A model generated the notes under the pieces. It saw nothing but the letters and a program-made list of their open reading frames with translations. It did not search any database and was not told the origin of the DNA. The position numbers and the translations under genes are program-made. Of a stretch of 52,353 nt of DNA, positions 17,284 to 26,415 are shown in pieces (position 1 is the first letter of the stretch; every line of letters begins with the position of its first letter). Origin of the DNA: an uncultured Lachnospiraceae bacterium (lineage in GTDB: Bacteria > Bacillota > Clostridia > Lachnospirales > Lachnospiraceae); NCBI GenBank assembly GCA_902767135.1, contig CACXGE010000006.1, positions 1 through 52,353 of the forward strand, read 5' to 3'.

Positions 17284-18765
17284 TTATTCCGCCACCATAT
17301 CTGAAAACGTGTAAGTAGTATCTTCACTGCTATCATTTAAATAAACAGTGTAGCTTTTTGTTTTGTACCCATCCTTTCGGAGGGTTATGGTATGCGTTCC
17401 AGATGTCTTATGAAAACTGACAGGTGCCAGTCCCATATAATTTCCATCCAGATACACTTCTGCTCCTGCCGGTGCAGTTACCTGTATTTTAGAACTTCCA
17501 GTATTTGTGGAAGTATCTGACGATTCATTGGCAGCTTCCTCTGCTATCTGGGTATCACCAGTTCCCTCTTCCCCTGAACTTACAATATTTACCTGGGGCG
17601 TCACAATGGGAGTAGCATGTAATCCCGGTGTGACAATGCCTGTTACCTTTGCTGCCTGGGTGGTCTGAGGTGTCACAGTAATACCAGGTGTTACCGTCAC
17701 TCCAGGTGTTACCGTCACTCCAGAAGTCACAGTGGTATTGCCGTTGTCTGTCTCAGAAGATTTCAGTGTTATATCAAGCTCTTTTAGCACACTTTGAACT
17801 TTTAAAGTTCCCGAATATACATGATATCCATCCGCAGATGCTACAATCTTATGCTTTCCGTATTTTAACGTAAGCAATTCGTTATGGTTTACCTGAACTC
17901 CGTCAATGTAGAGTACCGCCTCTTTGGGGGTAAGGTTAAATTTCACTGCACCCTGCTCAATTTCAGCACCCTTCAAATCTCCTACGTCCACTATAGTCTC
18001 TTCATTTCTGCTCACTGTGATATTCTTTGTCCCACCGATTCCATTTTTTTGGATATTTAAATTATAATTTCCTTCCGGAACCACCAACATCATCCCTGCA
18101 GTGACTTTTTTCACAACTTCCTCACCGATTGTAACATATCCATCCAGGAAATATTCTTCATCCTGCAGTCTTACATACCCGTGTCCCTTATCTACATATA
18201 GGGAACACACGTCCTTACCGATTCCTCGAATAATCAGAGTGTCTGCCTCATTGATATCCATCAGCATGGCACTTTCACCCTCCGAGATAATTACTAAATT
18301 ATTGTCAAATTTGTAATTCTTTCCATTGATGACCATTCTTTTCTCTATCTCATCAATCTCAGGTCCTTTCACTCCTTTGTATTCCCAGGCGGTATCCGAA
18401 ATCTGCAGGGAGTATAACTTTGACTTTGAGGATTCATAGCTAATCTCTACAACTTCCCCGCCCTTTAACTCCGTCATGGACATAATCTCGCCATACTTAT
18501 TTTGTACATCACATCCACCAGTGAAATTAAGCATCATATCCTGCCAGGTGGATACACTTTGTAGATTTACAATTCCATTTTCTGTGTCAACAGAAATTAC
18601 AACTGCAGTATCCTTGATGGCATTCGCTTTCCCATCCTCTGATACATTATCACTTTTTTCCTGTGTTTGCAATCCTGCTGAGGTACTTTTATTTGCCCCG
18701 CCACAGCTGGTAAATATCAAAAAAACCATACACAACTGCAGCATGACATATACTTTACGTTTCAT
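17284..18765 (-). CDS. lipoprotein with PEGA domains and a Thr/Pro linker
   Basis: A 493-residue predicted lipoprotein: basic start, hydrophobic segment, lipobox FTSC. A central region of beta-rich sequence is followed by two PEGA-like modules, one near residues 280-335 (LYIDGVQVNH) and one at 425-490 (VYLDGNYMGLAPVSF, HTITLRKDGYKTKSY). Between them is a linker rich in Thr, Val and Pro, encoded partly by an 18-bp tandem repeat (17684-17719). PEGA domains are usually cell-surface or wall-associated. The element at 18831-18963 occupies its 5' leader. Specific function unknown. Confidence 0.75.
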   Translation of the reverse strand: MKRKVYVMLQLCMVFLIFTSCGGANKSTSAGLQTQEKSDNVSEDGKANAIKDTAVVISVDTENGIVNLQSVSTWQDMMLNFTGGCDVQNKYGEIMSMTELKGGEVVEISYESSKSKLYSLQISDTAWEYKGVKGPEIDEIEKRMVINGKNYKFDNNLVIISEGESAMLMDINEADTLIIRGIGKDVCSLYVDKGHGYVRLQDEEYFLDGYVTIGEEVVKKVTAGMMLVVPEGNYNLNIQKNGIGGTKNITVSRNEETIVDVGDLKGAEIEQGAVKFNLTPKEAVLYIDGVQVNHNELLTLKYGKHKIVASADGYHVYSGTLKVQSVLKELDITLKSSETDNGNTTVTSGVTVTPGVTVTPGITVTPQTTQAAKVTGIVTPGLHATPIVTPQVNIVSSGEEGTGDTQIAEEAANESSDTSTNTGSSKIQVTAPAGAEVYLDGNYMGLAPVSFHKTSGTHTITLRKDGYKTKSYTVYLNDSSEDTTYTFSDMVAE

Positions 18766-18830
18766 AAAACCGGTTGTTCCTTTACTTTCTTGTACTTCTT
18801 TTCTGTTTTTCTGACTGGAAACATGATATC

Positions 18831-18963
18831 GTTACTGTTTTCTCCGTTACAGTAACTAGTAAAAATCCATGCAAAATTTGCTCCGCAAGTAGATTGCTAC
18901 CTTCCTACACAACGTTTTTTCACAGATTTAGCAGTAAATACTAAGTCCTGTCTGAACAGTAAC
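18831..18963 (-). mobile_element. GTAAC-family palindromic element, 133 bp
   Basis: Read on minus it starts GTTACTGTTCAG and ends ACAGTAAC, with hairpin 1 around a TTTAC loop (matching the loop of the 134-bp element at 51625) and a terminal hairpin GTTACTGT/ACAGTAAC. The block TTCAG-CAGG-CT...ATTTACTGC...GTGAAAAAA aligns with the copy at 51625. Flanks ATGATATC and ATTATATA agree at 6 of 8 positions, a likely decayed target duplication. It lies in the 5' leader of the PEGA lipoprotein gene, directly after a TATAAT. Confidence 0.65.
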
Positions 18964-19016
18964 ATTATATACTAGTTTATCCAAAAAAGAAATAAAATAT
19001 TTTTGAACTTTTCCAA

Positions 19017-19997
19017 TTATATTAAATATCTTAGAAATTCCCTCTTTTTCTGGTTTAATTCCACCGTAACCTCTAACTTTTCCAACATCTTATCCGAAAT
19101 CCATGCTTTGTTACCGTTATAATACTGATTTGCAAGTTTCCAGAATTTTTCTGGAAAAGATAATCTTATATATAGATTTTCTCTCTCCTGCTTTGTCAGT
19201 TCCCTCACTTTTTCATACTCAGACAACAACCGTTCTCCCAAAGAAATATCCCAGCGGTTTTTCTCCAACACCTTTCTCAAAAACATATACAAATCCTCCA
19301 CCTGAATTCCCATATGGCACTTTTCAAAATTGACAGTAGCAGTGTATTTCCCACAGTTGACTACATTATGATAAGTGTAATCTCCATGACATACACTTCT
19401 CAAATGCATACACTGGCTTGACAGCATAGTATACTCTGATTTTTCCAAAGAATCGAATGCCGCCAGTCCCTCCTGATAAAATTTTTCAAATTCCTTTAAA
19501 AATCTCCGTTCAAAACTTCGGCTGCTGCTTTTTTTGCGCATAAAGCTTCGAATTTTTGTCAGTTCCTGGTTGTGGCTTTTAAACTCTGCCCTTAAGTCCC
19601 GCTGCTTTGCCATGTCTTCCTGATACATTTCTTTGGGCAAAAGCATTAATTTATGTAAGTTAGCCAGATTCTTTGCCATTACCATTAGATCTGTCTCCCT
19701 TCTGCTGTCCGCCTCTATCCCTTCCATGTGGTCTTTTATAACATATTTTTTTCCATCATAATCCGTTGTAAAAAACTCCCCATCCTTGTTTGGAAGAATA
19801 CGGTCTGTATAAATCCGGTCTGCTTCCCATAAATGTTCCTGTAGTTTATTCTGTAGGTTTACATGCTCCTTACTCCCTGTATATTCCACCAGCTTTTTCT
19901 TTCCACAATTGGTATCTAATAGCAACATTCCTCTCCCCTTACTTACATTTGTCACTGTAAACTCATACTTTTCCAATATTCCAATACCTTTTTCCAA
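19017..19997 (-). CDS. CotS-family spore coat protein (kinase-like)
   Basis: A protein of about 326 residues related to CotS/CotI/YutH coat proteins, which have an aminoglycoside phosphotransferase-like fold. Typical segments are VTNVSKGRGMLLLDT, VCHGDYTYHNVV (catalytic-loop-like) and MGIQVEDLYMFLRKVLEKNRWD. The usual Asp in the following metal site (VIDFE in relatives) is Asn here (TVNFE), so catalysis is doubtful. I take a TTG start with GGAAAGGAG nine bases upstream. The longer ATG frame (to 20147) translates a fragment of a mobile element. A SigE-like CATACATT lies at about 20110. Confidence 0.75.
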   Translation of the reverse strand: MEKGIGILEKYEFTVTNVSKGRGMLLLDTNCGKKKLVEYTGSKEHVNLQNKLQEHLWEADRIYTDRILPNKDGEFFTTDYDGKKYVIKDHMEGIEADSRRETDLMVMAKNLANLHKLMLLPKEMYQEDMAKQRDLRAEFKSHNQELTKIRSFMRKKSSSRSFERRFLKEFEKFYQEGLAAFDSLEKSEYTMLSSQCMHLRSVCHGDYTYHNVVNCGKYTATVNFEKCHMGIQVEDLYMFLRKVLEKNRWDISLGERLLSEYEKVRELTKQERENLYIRLSFPEKFWKLANQYYNGNKAWISDKMLEKLEVTVELNQKKREFLRYLI

Positions 19998-20030
19998 AAC
20001 AGTCTGCTCCTTTCCTTTTGGTCTCTCATT

Positions 20031-20098
20031 ATTTTTGTAAAATGCACTTTTTCTTGCGGTCTCGGCAGTAAATGCTGAGACCTGAACTAAATAGTTAC
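20031..20098 (-). repeat. fragment of a GTAAC-family element in the cotS-like leader
   Basis: On minus this stretch aligns with the left half of the 134-bp element at 51625-51758: terminal GTAAC, then CAGGTCT, GCATTTACTGC, GACCG, and TGCATTT-ACAAAAAT. The hairpin around TTTAC is kept (GGTCTC-GCA/TGC-GAGACC) although its stem bases differ from those at 51625. Hairpin 2 and the terminal hairpin are missing. It lies in the 5' leader of the CotS-like gene, same orientation as that gene. Confidence 0.65.
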
Positions 20099-20122
20099 TC
20101 TTGTTCAATGTATGATTAGGGG

Positions 20123-20157
20123 TAAAAAAAATAGAACAGATTTTCATCTGTTCTATT
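20123..20157 (-). terminator. strong terminator after the 20171 lipoprotein gene
   Basis: A perfect 12-bp stem AATAGAACAGAT/ATCTGTTCTATT with a GAAA tetraloop is followed on minus by eight T residues. It closes the proS-ackA-cca-lipoprotein run. Confidence 0.9.
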
Positions 20158-20170
20158 CAAAAGTTATTTT

Positions 20171-21868
20171 TTAACCCGCTAGAAATAAATTTTCAAACAC
20201 GTCGGTGGCATAAATTTCTATGCCATTGCTTTCAATCGTGCCAAAATCTTTCATATACAGATAATAACATTTTCCTTCCTTTGTCTTTAGTTCCACAAAG
20301 TGTTCCGCATCTGTTACCGTAAAGCTCACCGGTCCATCCTTTGCCGTAAGTTCTACTGTCTGGCTGTTTTTATCAGGTTCTGTATAAACTGTCACATTCT
20401 GCAGAATATTGTGTTGGACATATTCCTCCATATCCACAGGTATGATATAGGGATACATTCCTCCCTGTGCACAGAGTTTTCCATTCTCCACTTGATAAGA
20501 CTTCTCTACCCGAAAAGATTCCAGTAAATCTGCGGGCTCATGGGCCTTGACAGTTCCAGTTCCATCAAGAATCATATCGCCGCTGTTAGGACTGCAATGC
20601 AAGGAACCTACATATTCCAACTCACCTTTATCGTAATGTAAAAGATAGCTAATGTAGTAGTCATTCACACCACCTGTAGTCAGTACAATCTCTTTATACT
20701 TATCATTTTTGTCAATATCCACTACCGAATAGGTATCATACATTCCCTCATACATGACTTCTTTTACTGTGTCTGTGACATTTAAAAACTTCTCTGTGAA
20801 ATTCTTTCCATTGATAGTAAGCGTCACTTCATTGTTGTTGCCGTCCTCATCCATTTTTGTATAATAACAAACCTCTTCCTTGGTTCCATCATAGTCTAAA
20901 TCTATCTGTAACGGACATCCTAGCATGGCTGTCACTGCATAATCCAGACCTTGAATATAGGAAGGTTTCAACTGGGATAACTCCTCATAAGATACAATAA
21001 ATTCTACATTTGATAATTCATCCGTAAGAAGCATGGTGCTGTCTGTAAATAGATGAAGCCCATCCTCTCCCAGATACCATCTGCCATCACAGACCACCTG
21101 GTCTAAACGGTTTATGACATCATCCAGGACCCTGTCCTTATAATACTCTGATTCCAGCTGTGCTCTTAAGATTTGTTTTACTTCCTCTTTTCCCTTGCTT
21201 TCATCTTCAAAGATGTCCTTTAATCCCAAAACTTCTCCCGTGCCCAGATCAAAGCTGTATGTCTCACATTCATTCTTACTCTGTTTACCATCATAACTCC
21301 AACGGTAGCCCTTAAAAGAAATAGCATTCACTCCAGTAGCTGTTTTATCCCAGCTTACATTGTCCTCATAGGACTGAAAATATTCTTCCTGGTCATTTTC
21401 CAAAAACTCCTGTTCTTTCTTAAAGGCTTCATACTGCATTTTCGCTTCATCTTCTCTGCCTTTCACCTGTTGCAAAAACTCTTCTTTGTCCTCTTCAAAA
21501 AAACAAGTCATCTTCTCTCCCACAGATTCCTGTCCCGGAGTCTTAACTTGGTAAGAACTATAATAATAATTATATACCTCTTCCCCATTCTCTGCCTGAC
21601 TGGTATCATCCACTGTCACATTCTCCAGGATAACTTTCATTCCTTCTGTCCCCTGAGGAGCCTTAGATGTTTCATCCTCTAATGTAACGTCTGTTGTATC
21701 GACTTCTGCTGTCTGGGTATCCCTGGGTGTTTCACCATCTGATTCCCCCTGTGCCTCTGATGTAACTTCCATCTGGGACACTTCCGTTGTTTCGGTTTTC
21801 TTACCACAGGCGGTAACAGCCGTCATCACCATAATGCCAAGCAAACCTGCTATGATTTTACTCTTCAT
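20171..21868 (-). CDS. lipoprotein with DUF3298-like domain
   Basis: A 565-residue predicted lipoprotein: lipobox VTAC after a 20-residue hydrophobic segment, then a low-complexity Glu/Thr-rich spacer (residues 25-75). Residues 90-310 resemble the RsiV/DUF3298 type of secreted domain (YSFDLGTGEVLGLKDIFED, GLHLFTDSTMLL). A C-terminal part has integrin-repeat-like DLDYDGTKEEV and DIDKNDKYKEIV, possible calcium-binding Asp loops. It starts 23 bases after cca and ends at a strong terminator. Function unknown. Confidence 0.7.
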   Translation of the reverse strand: MKSKIIAGLLGIMVMTAVTACGKKTETTEVSQMEVTSEAQGESDGETPRDTQTAEVDTTDVTLEDETSKAPQGTEGMKVILENVTVDDTSQAENGEEVYNYYYSSYQVKTPGQESVGEKMTCFFEEDKEEFLQQVKGREDEAKMQYEAFKKEQEFLENDQEEYFQSYEDNVSWDKTATGVNAISFKGYRWSYDGKQSKNECETYSFDLGTGEVLGLKDIFEDESKGKEEVKQILRAQLESEYYKDRVLDDVINRLDQVVCDGRWYLGEDGLHLFTDSTMLLTDELSNVEFIVSYEELSQLKPSYIQGLDYAVTAMLGCPLQIDLDYDGTKEEVCYYTKMDEDGNNNEVTLTINGKNFTEKFLNVTDTVKEVMYEGMYDTYSVVDIDKNDKYKEIVLTTGGVNDYYISYLLHYDKGELEYVGSLHCSPNSGDMILDGTGTVKAHEPADLLESFRVEKSYQVENGKLCAQGGMYPYIIPVDMEEYVQHNILQNVTVYTEPDKNSQTVELTAKDGPVSFTVTDAEHFVELKTKEGKCYYLYMKDFGTIESNGIEIYATDVFENLFLAG

Positions 21869-21891
21869 AAATCCCCTCCCTTTTACACACT

Positions 21892-23223
21892 CTAAAACAT
21901 CATTTTTCTTACTTCTTCTGTCAGATATTCTCTGGTATTTCTATCCGGATCTTCCAACACTAATTCAAACAGTTCCTTAAGAATTTCACCGATTTGTTTT
22001 CCCTTGGGCACCCCCAATTCTAACAAATCATTTCCATCAAGCGCCAGTGCCTTTATACTAATACACTCTTCTTTTTCTAGAATCTCATGGTATAACGTTT
22101 CCAGACCATCGATATAAGAGAGCTTCTCCTGCCTCTCATACTCACTCTGAGCATAGGTATCCGCCCTCTTTACTTCCATTAATGGCAAAAACAATTCAGG
22201 ACCTGCCTTGACGATAAGTTTCTTTACACTCTTTCTCTTCAACGCTGGTCTTTCATCATGAAGCTCCACCAGTTTCATTACCTTAACTCTGGTATCATTG
22301 TCAAACTTCAGCCTGCGCATAATGGTGTCTGTCATATCTTTGCTTCTTGCTGCGTGATTGTAAAAATGTGCCTGTCCCTGTTCATCCATGGTTTTTTTCT
22401 CCGGTTTTCCAATATCATGAAATAAAATGGCAAGTCGTTCCACTTTACCGTTCGGTATATAAGTCAACGCCTTCATAATATGGTCTCCCACGTTATAGCA
22501 GTGATGAATATTCTCCTGTCCACAGGCAAAGCAGGCATCTAACTCTGGCAAAATCACTTCCGTGATTCCTAATTCATAAGCTTCCTTTAAACGTTCCGGC
22601 TGGGAAGATACTATCAGCTTTAATAGCTCCGTCTGAATTCTCTCTGCACTGATATTTGCAAGGGACTTTACACATTTTTTTATTGCCTCCCTGGTTTCTT
22701 CCTCTATCTGAAACCCAAGCTGTGCCCCAAAGCGTACAGCCCTCAAGATACGAAGTGCATCTTCCCCAAAACGCTCTGTTGCCGTTCCCACACATCGAAT
22801 GATTTTCCTTTTGATGTCACCCATCCCGTCAAACACATCGATGAGTCCTGCCTTTGGGCTGTATGCCATGGCATTGATAGTGAAATCCCGGCGTTTTAAA
22901 TCTTCCACAAGATTGTTGGTAAAGATTACTTCCTTGGGGTGACGGCTGTCTTCATACTCCCCATCGATACGGTAGGTTGTAACTTCGTATCCACATTTTT
23001 CCAACATGACTGTTACCGTTCCATGCTGAATTCCCGTATCAATGGTTCGCCCAAAGACCTCCTTTACCTGCTTAGGTTTTGCAGAAGTGGTAATGTCCCA
23101 GTCATCAGGGATTCTGCCAAGAATACTGTCCCGAACACAGCCTCCTACCGCATAGGCCTCATAGCCGTGTTCTTCCAGTTTCCCTATGATGTAAGCTACC
23201 TGTTGGGGTAATTTTATCTTCAT
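21892..23223 (-). CDS. cca: CCA tRNA nucleotidyltransferase
   Basis: A 443-residue class II CCA-adding enzyme (or poly(A) polymerase relative). Motifs: VGGCVRDSILGRIPDDWDITTSA (nucleotidyl-transfer Asp pair), RRDFTINAMAY, an RRA-like element (ILRAVRFGAQLGF), and a C-terminal HD domain (AILFHDIGKPEKK). None of the four tRNA genes at the right edge encodes CCA, so the enzyme is needed here. Only one base separates it from ackA. Confidence 0.93.
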   Translation of the reverse strand: MKIKLPQQVAYIIGKLEEHGYEAYAVGGCVRDSILGRIPDDWDITTSAKPKQVKEVFGRTIDTGIQHGTVTVMLEKCGYEVTTYRIDGEYEDSRHPKEVIFTNNLVEDLKRRDFTINAMAYSPKAGLIDVFDGMGDIKRKIIRCVGTATERFGEDALRILRAVRFGAQLGFQIEEETREAIKKCVKSLANISAERIQTELLKLIVSSQPERLKEAYELGITEVILPELDACFACGQENIHHCYNVGDHIMKALTYIPNGKVERLAILFHDIGKPEKKTMDEQGQAHFYNHAARSKDMTDTIMRRLKFDNDTRVKVMKLVELHDERPALKRKSVKKLIVKAGPELFLPLMEVKRADTYAQSEYERQEKLSYIDGLETLYHEILEKEECISIKALALDGNDLLELGVPKGKQIGEILKELFELVLEDPDRNTREYLTEEVRKMMF

Positions 23224-23224
23224 T

Positions 23225-24421
23225 TTATTCCCCTACTAACTTCTTGGTTTCTCTTGCAATAGCAAGTTCTTCGTTGGTTGGTACCACAAGCAATGCCACC
23301 TTGGATGTATCTGTGGAAATAATGGCATCCTCTCCTGCCACATCATTTCTCACATCATCCAACTCAGCCTCCAGGTATCCTAAATAGGAAGCTACTCGCT
23401 GACGCAGTAATCTGTGATTTTCTCCTAACCCTGCGGTAAAACAAATAGCATCCACACCATTCATGGCTGCTGTGTAGGCACCGATATATTTTGCCACACG
23501 ATAAGCAAAGGTATTTACTGTCAGGATTGCTCTTTCATTTCCCTCCAAAACTGCAGCCTCCACATCTCTGGCATCGGAGGAGATTCCTGTAAGTCCTAAC
23601 ATACCGGACTGCTTATTCATAACATTTAGAGTTTCTTCTACTGTCTTATGTTCCTTTTTGCAGATAAACTCTACCACTGCCGGATCAATATCCCCACAGC
23701 GTGTTCCCATCAAAAGGCCTTCTAGTGGAGTCAGTCCCATGCTGGTGTCTACGGATACACCGTTTTGTACTGCAGTTACGGATGCACCATTTCCCAAGTG
23801 ACATACAATAATTTTTAAGTCCTTGATGTCTTTGCCTAACATTTCTGCTGCATGCTCAGATACAAACTGGTGGGAGGTTCCATGGAAACCGTATCTTCTG
23901 ATTTTGTATTTTTCATAATATTCATATGGAAGTCCATACATATATGCCTTCTCCGGCATGGTCTGATGAAATGCAGTGTCAAACACAGCAACCATAGGAA
24001 TATCCTTCATCACTTCCTTACAGGCTTCAATTCCAATTAAGTTTGCAGGATTGTGCAGTGGCGCCAAGTCCGAACACGCTTCAATTGCCTTGATGGTTTC
24101 CTCTGTGATGATGGCTGCCTTAGAGAATTTCTCTCCACCGTGTACGATTCTGTGACCTACTGCGCCGATTTCATCCAAAGATCTGACACATCCATATTCT
24201 GCATCTGTCAAAGCGGCAATCACAAGATGTACTGCCTCTGTATGGTTTGGCATTGGTTCCTCTACCACTGCCTTTTTTCCTTCTGCTGTCTTGTGTGTCA
24301 ACACACTTCCCTTTGCTCCAATTCTTTCACAAAGTCCCTTTGCCAGTACCTCCTCGCTATTGCTGTCAATGAGCTGATATTTTAACGAGGAACTTCCACA
24401 GTTAATTACCAAAATATTCAT
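23225..24421 (-). CDS. ackA: acetate kinase
   Basis: A 398-residue acetate kinase making ATP from acetyl phosphate in fermentative energy metabolism. Signature MNILVINCGSSSLKYQLID opens the protein; RRYGFHGTSHQFVSEHAA and GRC-type MGTRCGDIDPAVV are in place. No pta gene is adjacent; instead it sits between proS (30-base gap) and cca, with no promoter visible in the gap. It may therefore respond to the T-box that controls proS. Confidence 0.97.
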   Translation of the reverse strand: MNILVINCGSSSLKYQLIDSNSEEVLAKGLCERIGAKGSVLTHKTAEGKKAVVEEPMPNHTEAVHLVIAALTDAEYGCVRSLDEIGAVGHRIVHGGEKFSKAAIITEETIKAIEACSDLAPLHNPANLIGIEACKEVMKDIPMVAVFDTAFHQTMPEKAYMYGLPYEYYEKYKIRRYGFHGTSHQFVSEHAAEMLGKDIKDLKIIVCHLGNGASVTAVQNGVSVDTSMGLTPLEGLLMGTRCGDIDPAVVEFICKKEHKTVEETLNVMNKQSGMLGLTGISSDARDVEAAVLEGNERAILTVNTFAYRVAKYIGAYTAAMNGVDAICFTAGLGENHRLLRQRVASYLGYLEAELDDVRNDVAGEDAIISTDTSKVALLVVPTNEELAIARETKKLVGE

Positions 24422-24451
24422 GATTCTGTCTCCCTTCTAGTCTTTTAATTT

Positions 24452-25888
24452 TTAATATGCCTTGCCCCAGTATACCATATGCTTGGCTGGATTTCCACAG
24501 CACACACAGGTATCTGCAATGCGTTCCTGTTTAAATGGAATACAACGGGAAGTAGCCGTTGTCTCCTCCTTAATCTTATCTTCACAGGCCATATCACCAC
24601 ACCACATAGCCTTTACAAAGCCCGGCTTGTTTGCAATGGTGTCTTTAAATTCTTCGTAATTCTTCACTTCATAAGTATGTGCATCTCTGTGAGCCTTTGC
24701 TCTTTCAAACATTTCTTTTTGCATGGTGTCTAAAATTTCACCCAGCTTTGTTTCTAAGTCGTCTAAGCTTACCTCATACTTTTCTCTGTTGTCACGGCGA
24801 ACCACCACACACTTATTTGCTTCAATATCCTTTGGTCCGATTTCCACACGCACTGGAATTCCACGCATTTCCTGTTCAGAGAACTTCCAGCCTGGGGATT
24901 TATCTGTATCGTCTACCTTTACCTTAAAGTTCTTTGATAACACCTCTTTTAATTCGTAGGCCTTATCCAGTACCCCTTCCTTCTTTTGCTGAATTGGAAT
25001 GATGGCAACCTGAATTGGTGCAATCTTTGGTGGCAATACCAGACCGGAATTATCTCCGTGAACCATGATAATCGCACCGATAACACGGGTGGTCATACCC
25101 CATGAGGTCTGATGAACATACTGTAATTTATTTTCCTTATCTGTATATTGAATGCCAAAAGCCTTTGCAAATCCATCTCCAAAATTATGGCTGGTTCCTG
25201 ACTGCAGTGCCTTTCCATCGTGCATTAAGGATTCAATGGTGTAGGTAGCCTCTGCCCCTGCAAATTTTTCCTTCTCTGTCTTCTGTCCACGAATCACAGG
25301 AATTGCCAGTTCCTTTTCCAAAAAGTCTGCATATAAATTCAGCATCTGTTCTGTTCTTTCCTTGGCCTCCTCTGCGGTTGCATGAGCGGTATGTCCTTCC
25401 TGCCACAAAAATTCTCTGGAACGAAGGAATGGGCGGGTCTCTTTCTCCCAGCGCACAACAGAACACCACTGATTACATACCTTTGGTAAATCTCTGTAAG
25501 ACTGTACTTCATTGGCATAATAATCACAGAATAAAGTTTCAGAAGTAGGACGAACACAAAGTCTTTCCTGCAACTGATTTAATCCACCGTAAGTCACCCA
25601 TGCAACTTCCGGTGCAAATCCTTCTACATGGTCTTTTTCCTTCTCCAACAGACTTTCCGGAATAAACATAGGCATATATAAGTTTTCTACCCCGGTTTCC
25701 TTAAACTTTGCATCCAATGATTTCTGGATATTCTCCCAGATGGCATATCCGGCAGGCTTAATTATCATACATCCCTTCACACTAGAATATGCGATAAGTT
25801 CTGCTTTCTTTACCACATCGGTATACCATTGTGCAAAATCATCCTCCATTGCAGTGATTGCTTCTACTAATTTTTTTTCCTTTGCCAT
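24452..25888 (-). CDS. proS: prolyl-tRNA synthetase, archaeal/eukaryotic type
   Basis: A 478-residue class II synthetase of the short ProS type without the editing insertion. Class II motifs are in the [12 protein letters not shown] and [20 protein letters not shown] segments, and the C-terminal zinc-like domain ends [18 protein letters not shown], with the terminal Tyr typical of this type. Expression is controlled by the T-box leader upstream, whose specifier is a proline codon. A further 163-bp cluster of hairpins lies between the T-box terminator and the gene. Confidence 0.95.
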   Translation of the reverse strand: MAKEKKLVEAITAMEDDFAQWYTDVVKKAELIAYSSVKGCMIIKPAGYAIWENIQKSLDAKFKETGVENLYMPMFIPESLLEKEKDHVEGFAPEVAWVTYGGLNQLQERLCVRPTSETLFCDYYANEVQSYRDLPKVCNQWCSVVRWEKETRPFLRSREFLWQEGHTAHATAEEAKERTEQMLNLYADFLEKELAIPVIRGQKTEKEKFAGAEATYTIESLMHDGKALQSGTSHNFGDGFAKAFGIQYTDKENKLQYVHQTSWGMTTRVIGAIIMVHGDNSGLVLPPKIAPIQVAIIPIQQKKEGVLDKAYELKEVLSKNFKVKVDDTDKSPGWKFSEQEMRGIPVRVEIGPKDIEANKCVVVRRDNREKYEVSLDDLETKLGEILDTMQKEMFERAKAHRDAHTYEVKNYEEFKDTIANKPGFVKAMWCGDMACEDKIKEETTATSRCIPFKQERIADTCVCCGNPAKHMVYWGKAY

Positions 25889-25955
25889 AATAAATCTCCT
25901 TCTATTTTTTTATAACTGAATAATTCCCATTCGTCAAACAACAGAACAGAAGAAC

Positions 25956-26118
25956 AAAGCGTGCAAGCACGCACACGCGACACCACATTTTCTCAATGTG
26001 CTTGCATGCTTTGCCGCGCCGACTTGGGTACGCAGTACAGCTTCCTTTCCAAGTCGTGCGCATCCTGCCCGGAAGGGCTGTTTATTTGATAGGAAACGAG
26101 CAGTTTCCTATCAAATAA
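25956..26118. repeat. GC-rich cluster of palindromes between T-box and proS
   Basis: Three inverted repeats in tandem: AAAGCGTGCAAGCAC (25956-25970) with GTGCTTGCATGCTTT (25998-26012); GACTTGG (26021-26027) with CCAAGTC (26049-26055); and a perfect 16-bp pair TTATTTGATAGGAAAC (26082-26097) with its complement (26103-26118). The first stem contains a G-T pair only on plus. The base composition is visibly richer in G and C than the surroundings. The last palindrome overlaps the T run of the T-box terminator. It resembles an inserted repeat; no target duplication was found. Confidence 0.5.
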
Positions 26119-26333
26119 AAAACGCCGAGTCTTTCAGCCCCACAAGGGACCGAAAACTCGGCGGTACCACCCTAATTAACGTTATCGTTCACTCTCTGCT
26201 GTTAACGCCAGGCCTACGTCCCGCTTTCACGGAAGAACTCCACGGTAGGTTCTGTAAGTATCACTGAAAATTTCCACCAGCCATTTTCTCTCTGTATATG
26301 CCTTCTTACATACTAATCCGCTTCTTCGTCACT
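26117..26333 (-). promoter_or_regulatory. proline T-box riboswitch of proS
   Basis: The minus-strand leader holds the T-box core AGGGTGGTACCGCC and a terminator with stem CGCCGAG/CTCGGCG (26163-26157 with 26129-26123) followed by TTTTTT. Stem I contains an AGTA motif, and on its 3' side GAA-CCT-ACC presents CCU (26249-26247), a proline specifier followed by a purine. Uncharged tRNA-Pro would pair with UGGU of the T-box and favour the antiterminator. Confidence 0.93.
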
Positions 26334-26339
26334 ATAAAT

Positions 26340-26367
26340 ATCATACCCAATCTTTAGCGTTTGTCAA
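26340..26367 (-). promoter_or_regulatory. promoter of the proS T-box transcript
   Basis: Minus-strand TTGACA (26367-26362) and TATGAT (26345-26340) with a 16-bp spacer; the start would be near 26333, just before stem I of the T-box. Confidence 0.75.
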
Positions 26368-26415
26368 GACTCTATTTTACTTTTACTATCTGTTCGTAAC
26401 AGATACACCAATTTT

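Noticed and set aside
17684..17719. 18-bp tandem repeat as a CRISPR or regulatory repeat
   Set aside because: It is only two units without spacers and encodes the Thr/Val/Pro linker of the PEGA lipoprotein.
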